From NCBI RefSeq assembly GCF_910592395.1, contig NC_088313.1, forward strand, positions 13,162,437-13,226,436: DNA of 64,000 nt, written 5' to 3'. The position numbers and the translations under genes are program-made. The notes below the pieces were generated by a model. The model was not told where the DNA came from and did no database searches. It was given only the letters and a program-made list of their open reading frames with translations. Positions 58,783-64,000 of this stretch are shown piece by piece. The stretch comes from Lineus longissimus. Lineage: Eukaryota; Nemertea; Pilidiophora; Heteronemertea; Lineidae. Numbering within the stretch: position 1 is the first letter of the stretch; the number at the start of each line of letters is the position of its first letter.

Positions 58783-59678
58783 TCAATGTAAACCATGGAA
58801 TCACTGTGCAAATAGCGCGGGAAATCGGGTGCGTTCCTTCCACGATTTATACCCTCCCAACTGACAGTCTCGTCCCAGCTGACTTTATCGATAGCAACTT
58901 GCCAGTTAGTTCAGAAGCCAACATTTTTAATGTGGAGGATGACGTCATCAATTGGCAATGCGCTGTGGTCGTTAAAATATTTTATTTCTCTTCAATGGAA
59001 GCAAAAATTAGTTTTTATGATTGATTGTTTTGTATTCCATAGACGATAAAGTATTATGCTCGGTACTAGATGCACGAGATCATAGGACAAACACACACGT
59101 GAATAAAAAAAACCCGCTTAGAACTGGTGACGTCACAAAGATCTCTGCATCCCTCGATGCGTACTGGAAGATGTAAGAAATCGCTCACGGCGAAGGAAAT
59201 TTTCATCCGCAAACTTCGGTAATAAACATACATGACTAGGCTTCTTTTATTCATCGTTTGTTATAAAATATCAGTCAATCATAGACAATTAGGCCTAGAC
59301 ATAGTCGTCAACCTTATCCATGCATAATGCATGGCAGGCCCCCAATTTTCTCTGTATCACCCTGTATGAACAGACCGATCCGTAGTTCAAATAGGCCCCG
59401 CGTGGTGGTGGCGTATTTATAAGAGGAGCGCTATTGGTCCATATAATGGGTGTGTGGTGGGCGTGTCTTCCCATATTTGGGAGATCAGTACTGTACACTG
59501 GAGGCGAGGTTCAACTGGGTTGTTCTAAAATATAGACTATTGAATCGGATATGCGACAGATTTCTAAATTACCATAAAATTCCGATCTGATCATGTAAGA
59601 ATAAGCTCCAAATGTTGATTCGTAACCACGTTAGGTTCGAATGGCATTATTTCATGTTTTTATGCATTTTTAGGACTG
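58783..59678. other. Spacer between inverted arms; no gene recognised
   Basis: About 900 bp. A 98-codon plus-strand frame begins inside the left arm and has no recognisable domain. Confidence 0.5.
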
Positions 59679-59748
59679 ATTCCAAGGTTTATCACTGGTT
59701 CCAAGGTTTCACTGATTCCAAGCTTTATCAACTACCATTACAATTGAC
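59679..59748 (-). repeat. Inverted repeat, right arm
   Basis: Partner of 58711-58782. The whole 1.04 kb unit may be another foldback element; no target duplication seen. Confidence 0.85.
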
Positions 59749-60964
59749 CAATTGCAACATATACTTCCCTCCACATCACCCGGCGCCATTTGGCTCGGTG
59801 GATTTCAGCACTTGTCTGACCTCTTTGTATCACTACTACCTGACCTGTAAAATTAGTACGATGCATGGCATGCTTCCGATATTTGTACATTATAGTGACA
59901 TTGTCAAATGATACTGCTATCTCTCTGACAAGTTGACAAGTTATCATTCTGACAATGCGCCACTTTTCTTAAGCAGATATAATGCAAGAGTTCCTGTCAG
60001 GTGCCAGGTATTGACAAATAAAAACCCTCCTATTAAGTCATCGCCGCGGAACAAGCAGAAGCTGTCTTCTGATTGGTTAATACCTGACAGGGGGTTTCAA
60101 ATTCGAGAATTTTCCCTGCTACTGATTCACCAGTTGTCATGTCTCCAAGTGACTTTCAAATCAATAATGTCAATGATATGTTCCTTAACATGTATAACAG
60201 CGAGTTATTGTTATCTTCCCCGAGGATTTTCCACTCGAGTTGCTGAGTCACGAAGAATATTGGCTATTGTCCTCGCAAGGACTTTTGACATTGACTGACC
60301 AGCTACAATCATCACGATCATAAGATCAATACGATCCGCCTCCCCATGTTTATCACGATTACATTGTGGACCGACAATGTTATTTCCCTTGTCAAGTTGC
60401 CGAGTTATCAAGTATGTTGCCGGCTGACTATCTTTTCAGAAACCAGTAGCCGCTAGCATTCCCCGCAGGTTTCGCAGAGACGGCAGATATGTATCCGTAC
60501 GTTCGAGATAGCAAGAGCCATTGATGACGGATAAGGTGCGGGAGGAAGTCCTAGGCAACAGTTATCAAATATTGCCATTTGTCGAGGGCAGCATGGATTG
60601 CTCTGGCCCGAGGCCGGAGGCCCAGGGTGAAATCACATTCTGAGGGATCGCGAGGAAAACTCCTATTGACAGAGAAAAGGGGAATATTCTTTATGGTACG
60701 AGTACATGTCCACATCGAATTTCCGACACACCTTTGCAGATAAGTAAATTTACGATGATATTAAAATCATGGAGAGCAAGCTCTTGCAAAACTCAGCACT
60801 TATGTGCATGTCTCCTTTAAGAGTCGATTCCCAATTTTACCCTCAAGACTTAAACCTTCAAGACTTAGACCACTTAAACCACTTCAAGTCCTTGTTTTTT
60901 TTCAGAATTAAAATGTTTACATGTGATACATATTGTTGTTTACTTTAGTTCACAGCATCCGAGG
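59749..60964. other. No gene supported
   Basis: A short GC-richer stretch after CTATCTTTTCAG (60438) reads KPVAASIPRRFRRDGRYV before a stop, only 23 codons. Two weakly similar stretches with CAAGTTG.C.AGTTATCA lie at 59931 and 60389. Confidence 0.45.
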
Positions 60965-61165
60965 CACAACAACTTCTTTTCCCCACGCTTCCGAAGAGTT
61001 TCTAGTGGTTACTATCTTCGTAAAAATGACTTGACTTTTTGTTTGAAGGCTAATCACAAAATTGTTGGTTTTGATCCGAGAACAAGAATGAGAATAAAGT
61101 GGCATTTTGACGACGACTTTTGCGCTGGCGGTCGTCAGAAATGCAATGGAACAGTGTGCCTTTGA
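60965..61165 (+). CDS. Candidate terminal exon, unknown protein, stopping inside a satellite
   Basis: About 66 codons with coding-like codon use, from a possible acceptor TTTAGTTCACAG (60957) to a TGA at 61163-61165. It reads RRVSSGYYLRKNDLTFC, then LKANHKIVGFDPRTRMRI, then KWHFDDDFCAGGRQKC and NGTVCL. Four or five cysteines near the end suggest a secreted domain, but no family is recognised. The last codons, GTG TGC CTT TGA, are the first unit of the 16-base satellite that follows. The satellite may thus have grown from the end of this frame, or the frame may run into it by chance. Confidence 0.3.
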   Translation, partial: HNNFFSPRFRRVSSGYYLRKNDLTFCLKANHKIVGFDPRTRMRIKWHFDDDFCAGGRQKCNGTVCL

Positions 61166-61716
61166 AACAGTGTGCCTCTGAAATAGTGTGCCTTTGAAAC
61201 AGTGTGCCTTTGAAACAGTGTGCCTTCGAAATAGTATGTCGTTTAAATAGTTTGCCTTTGAAACAGTGTGCCTTTGAAACAGTGTGCCTCTAAAATAGTG
61301 TGCCTTTGAAACAGTGTGCCTTTGAAATAGTATGTCGTAGTTTGCCTTTGAAACAGTGTGCCTTTGAAATAGTGTGCCTTCGAAATAGTATGTCGTTTAA
61401 ATAGTTTGCCTTTGAAATAGTGTGCCTTTGAAACAGTGTGCCTTTGAAATAGTATGTCGTTTAAATAGTTTGCCTTTGAAACAGTGTGCCTTTGAAACAG
61501 TGTGCCTTTGAAATAGTGTGCCTTCGAAATAGTATGTCGTTTAAATAGTTTGCCTTTGAAATAGTGTGCCTTTGAAACAGTGTGCCTTTGAAATAGTATG
61601 TCGTTTAAATAGTTTGCCTTTGAAACAGTGTGCCTTTGAAATAGTGTGCCTTTGAAACAGTGTGCCTTCGAAATAGTGTGCCTTTAAAACTGTGTGCCTT
61701 TGAAACAGTGTGCCTT
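61147..61716 (+). repeat. 16-base satellite with higher-order structure
   Basis: About 35 units of GTGTGCCTTTGAAACA. A marked variant containing TATGTCGTTTAAATAG sits at 61235, 61331, 61389, 61453, 61533 and 61598, spaced 96, 58, 64, 80 and 65 bases: near multiples of 16. The block from 61389 to 61532 recurs from 61533 with an offset of 144 bases. Confidence 0.95.
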
Positions 61717-62358
61717 AAATGTCTGATATGCCTAGAAACAATCATACAAAACCATCATTTTGCCTCGATGACGTCATCCTAAGAAAATAAAATACACATT
61801 GTACCTCGTTCTCTGAAAATCTCAAAATTTCGTACATGTAGAGTTGAATTGGACGGACCTGCCAATACAGTCGTTCACTATTAAGTGGCATATGTCAAAC
61901 CACTTATACACCAGTAAGTTACATGAAATTACGCTACAAAATGCTAATAGATTATGTATATTCCGTAACGATAACAACAGTTCAACCTGTGCATTTGATA
62001 CAAATTACACAACCAAGGACGTCCACTCAGCAGTATGCCCCTGGCTCAAAACATTATTGAGAGTAAGAAAAGCCAAATTAAGAAAGACCTCGTCAATGTT
62101 AATTGTCTAAGTGCTCCAGGCATATAACAACTGAGGTTCACCACACGACGATACCATCACAAACAGTAACAACCAAGGTCGAAAAAGCAATGGCTTTTGT
62201 GGATGATTATGAAATTACTCTTATTTCATCGATCTAGTAAGATCCCAGGATAGAACGTGGGATGAACAAAGGATTATATCATGAGTGCGCTTTAATCTCA
62301 GAGCTATTGACAGTCATGGCCTCTGTACGTTTCCAAGTGGACATTTTCCACTTCTACA
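61717..62358. other. No gene recognised
   Basis: An 88-codon plus-strand frame (61844-62110) shows no domain. Confidence 0.5.
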
Positions 62359-62537
62359 CCGGTGTAACATCTGTGGTTGTTCCCCATGTGTCAGTGTTTC
62401 CAAACAATAGGCAGCTAGAGTAACCACGACTTTTCAATAGGGGGGATACACAGAAAAACTTGTCAATCTATTTTTGAGCGTTCCCAAACAATGAGGGGAA
62501 ACACTCAAAAACAGAAACACTCAAAACATTACACCGG
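62359..62537 (+). mobile_element. CCGGTGTAA element, copy 3 (179 bp)
   Basis: Ends CCGGTGTAACATCTGTGG and CATTACACCGG. Same family and orientation as 55542-55722, with the identical core TGAGCGTTCCCAAACAATGA. Confidence 0.8.
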
Positions 62538-64000
62538 TTCTGAATATTCAGGTTTAAGTGAACACAATGCCCTTACCACACCTCAGTCGGTATCAAAGCA
62601 TCATCAAGTCATACGCAAGATTCTGAATGGAACCCTATTGCAGGCCCTATTGTCCACAGGTTCATCAGACCGACTCTAGCTTACTGATTTGCGCTGGACT
62701 TATTAACAGGAAATGAGAAATTTCATTTTCACCGCCCTAGAAAATGCACAATGTTGGCCGATAAGTTGGTGGTGCGAAATCCCGAATTGAAATTCACTTT
62801 AACAAACACCGCGCTTTGCACAATGCATTCAAAAAAAGTTGTCTACTTACATTCTAACTGGTCCTTCAGATGATTATTATCTTGGTCCAATCAATCCAAT
62901 CCACGAATCTGAAGAAAATAAGAAATAGAGATTAAAATCTTCTCAGATTGGCAGGCATGACGATGAGCAGCCATCGGCTATTGTTAGCCCATCTCAAGCG
63001 GTGACAGCAATGCGAACTCCCACAATTTGGGACCAAAATGCGTCGGTTCGATATAGAATCAGCGAGAGGTTTAATCAAATCTTTTGCCTTCTCTAGCATC
63101 GCGTTTCTTTCAAAATCAGACGGGACTCCAGTCAGAAATCTTTGGTCGTTTATAAAAAAAACACGTTAGATTCACTAGTGTTAACTTCCAGGCGTAATCA
63201 AGGGCCCAAAACGAATCAAGTTCTGTAGCCAATCAGAGAGTGATCTGATTGATATGTCCTACGCATATATAGAGCTGTTTTGACGAATTGTACTTGATTA
63301 TTAATAGAAGCAAAAACTTATTCCTTCATGTAATAAGTTTTTGATATACTGAAATCAAATTAGAAACAAGTAGATTCACAAGTCACCTTTATAGCGTTAA
63401 ACAAGTACACACACTTAATCAAGTTAGGTATTTGTCCAGGGCTTGCATTCGAGTCTCTTTGACGACCCTTACTTTTCTTCACGACAAACCTCTGTCAGTT
63501 AACGTAATTTGAATCAAAGAAGTGCACTCAGTTAATTGAGCCTTTACATGGAGATAAACAAAACGACAAAGTTGACATAAACGGGAGGTAATTCGAACAG
63601 ACAGGAGGGCAGCCGTGCCAGGAATTACATAAATTGCCGAGTTTTCTAGAGATTGGTTGAGCATTTTGATGATAAAAACGCGCTGCCTGTGATACGATAT
63701 CACGATTTCATCAAACCAGAGAAGAGTGTCTCTCTTAATGAATTTTTGTCAATGTCGATTTTCTGTCCAAAATGCAAATGGGACGACCAGTTGCATTCTG
63801 TAGATAAGAAAAATCGCTTTTTCTTGAGATTAAACAAATCACCTATTTAAGTCACGTACTAGAATCGATGGGGAACCATTTATGAAATTGTACGCGAAAA
63901 TTGCCTTTATTGAAAGTCCTCATGTTAAGGAAATTACTCGACGGGTCTGGGGTTTTTCTTGTTTATTCACGACGGCAGGGGGTTTGGCCCCGTATGGCAA
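62538..64000. other. No gene recognised
   Basis: Short frames only and no clear repeat to the window end. Confidence 0.5.

Noticed and set aside
61147-61716. CRISPR array
   Set aside because: Units are contiguous 16-mers with no unique spacers, and the context is animal DNA.

Overview
This 64 kb window looks like gene-poor nuclear DNA from an animal, most likely a marine invertebrate. There are no operons, ribosome binding sites, long reading frames, rRNA genes or intact tRNA genes. The sequence is AT-leaning, full of degenerate tandem arrays and non-autonomous DNA elements, and carries remnants of non-LTR retrotransposons. Two 8-base palindromes, TAGGCCTA (at least 9 copies) and TACATGTA (about 20 copies), are far above the roughly one copy each expected by chance. 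Two foldback elements have long inverted arms built of degenerate 15-base tandem repeats, as I recall for the TU foldback transposons of sea urchins. On that basis an echinoderm or other ambulacrarian is my best guess; this is inference, not proof.

Layout. 1-5.5 kb: a composite foldback element (2241-4352) and a second inverted-repeat element (4943-5496). 8-13.5 kb: paired direct repeats, a tRNA-like sequence, a relic of a LINE endonuclease domain (10428-10592), a minisatellite, and a duplicated segment, one copy of which was split by a Tc1/mariner-type element (12632-13423) while the other is followed by a long palindrome. 13.8-21.6 kb: two sibling foldback elements of 567 and 572 bp with shared ends, a four-unit tandem array, and a second 15-base-repeat foldback element. 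22-38.5 kb: a degraded three-unit array, several small inverted-repeat elements and a 436 bp foldback element with 7 bp target duplications. 42.7-44.3 kb: the most informative locus. A 1,347 bp foldback element sits inside one copy of a 140 bp tandem duplication; one of its arms was hit by a small inverted-repeat element and the other by a 5'-truncated LINE. 47-50.5 kb: an array rich in AGGTCA half-sites and a GGTACC minisatellite. 51-62.5 kb: a three-copy family of ~180 bp elements, a known-looking dispersed repeat, and a 16-base satellite with higher-order structure.

Genes. No gene is identified with confidence. Four stretches with coding-like codon use are listed as weak candidate exons: 19966-20376 (+), 23223-23504 (-), 53483-53698 (-) and 60965-61165 (+). 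The only recognisable protein signals belong to LINE elements: an endonuclease-like relic and the C-terminal tail of a reverse transcriptase. If host genes cross the window, most of it would be intron or intergenic DNA. All identities and boundaries were read by eye; alignments and database searches were not available.
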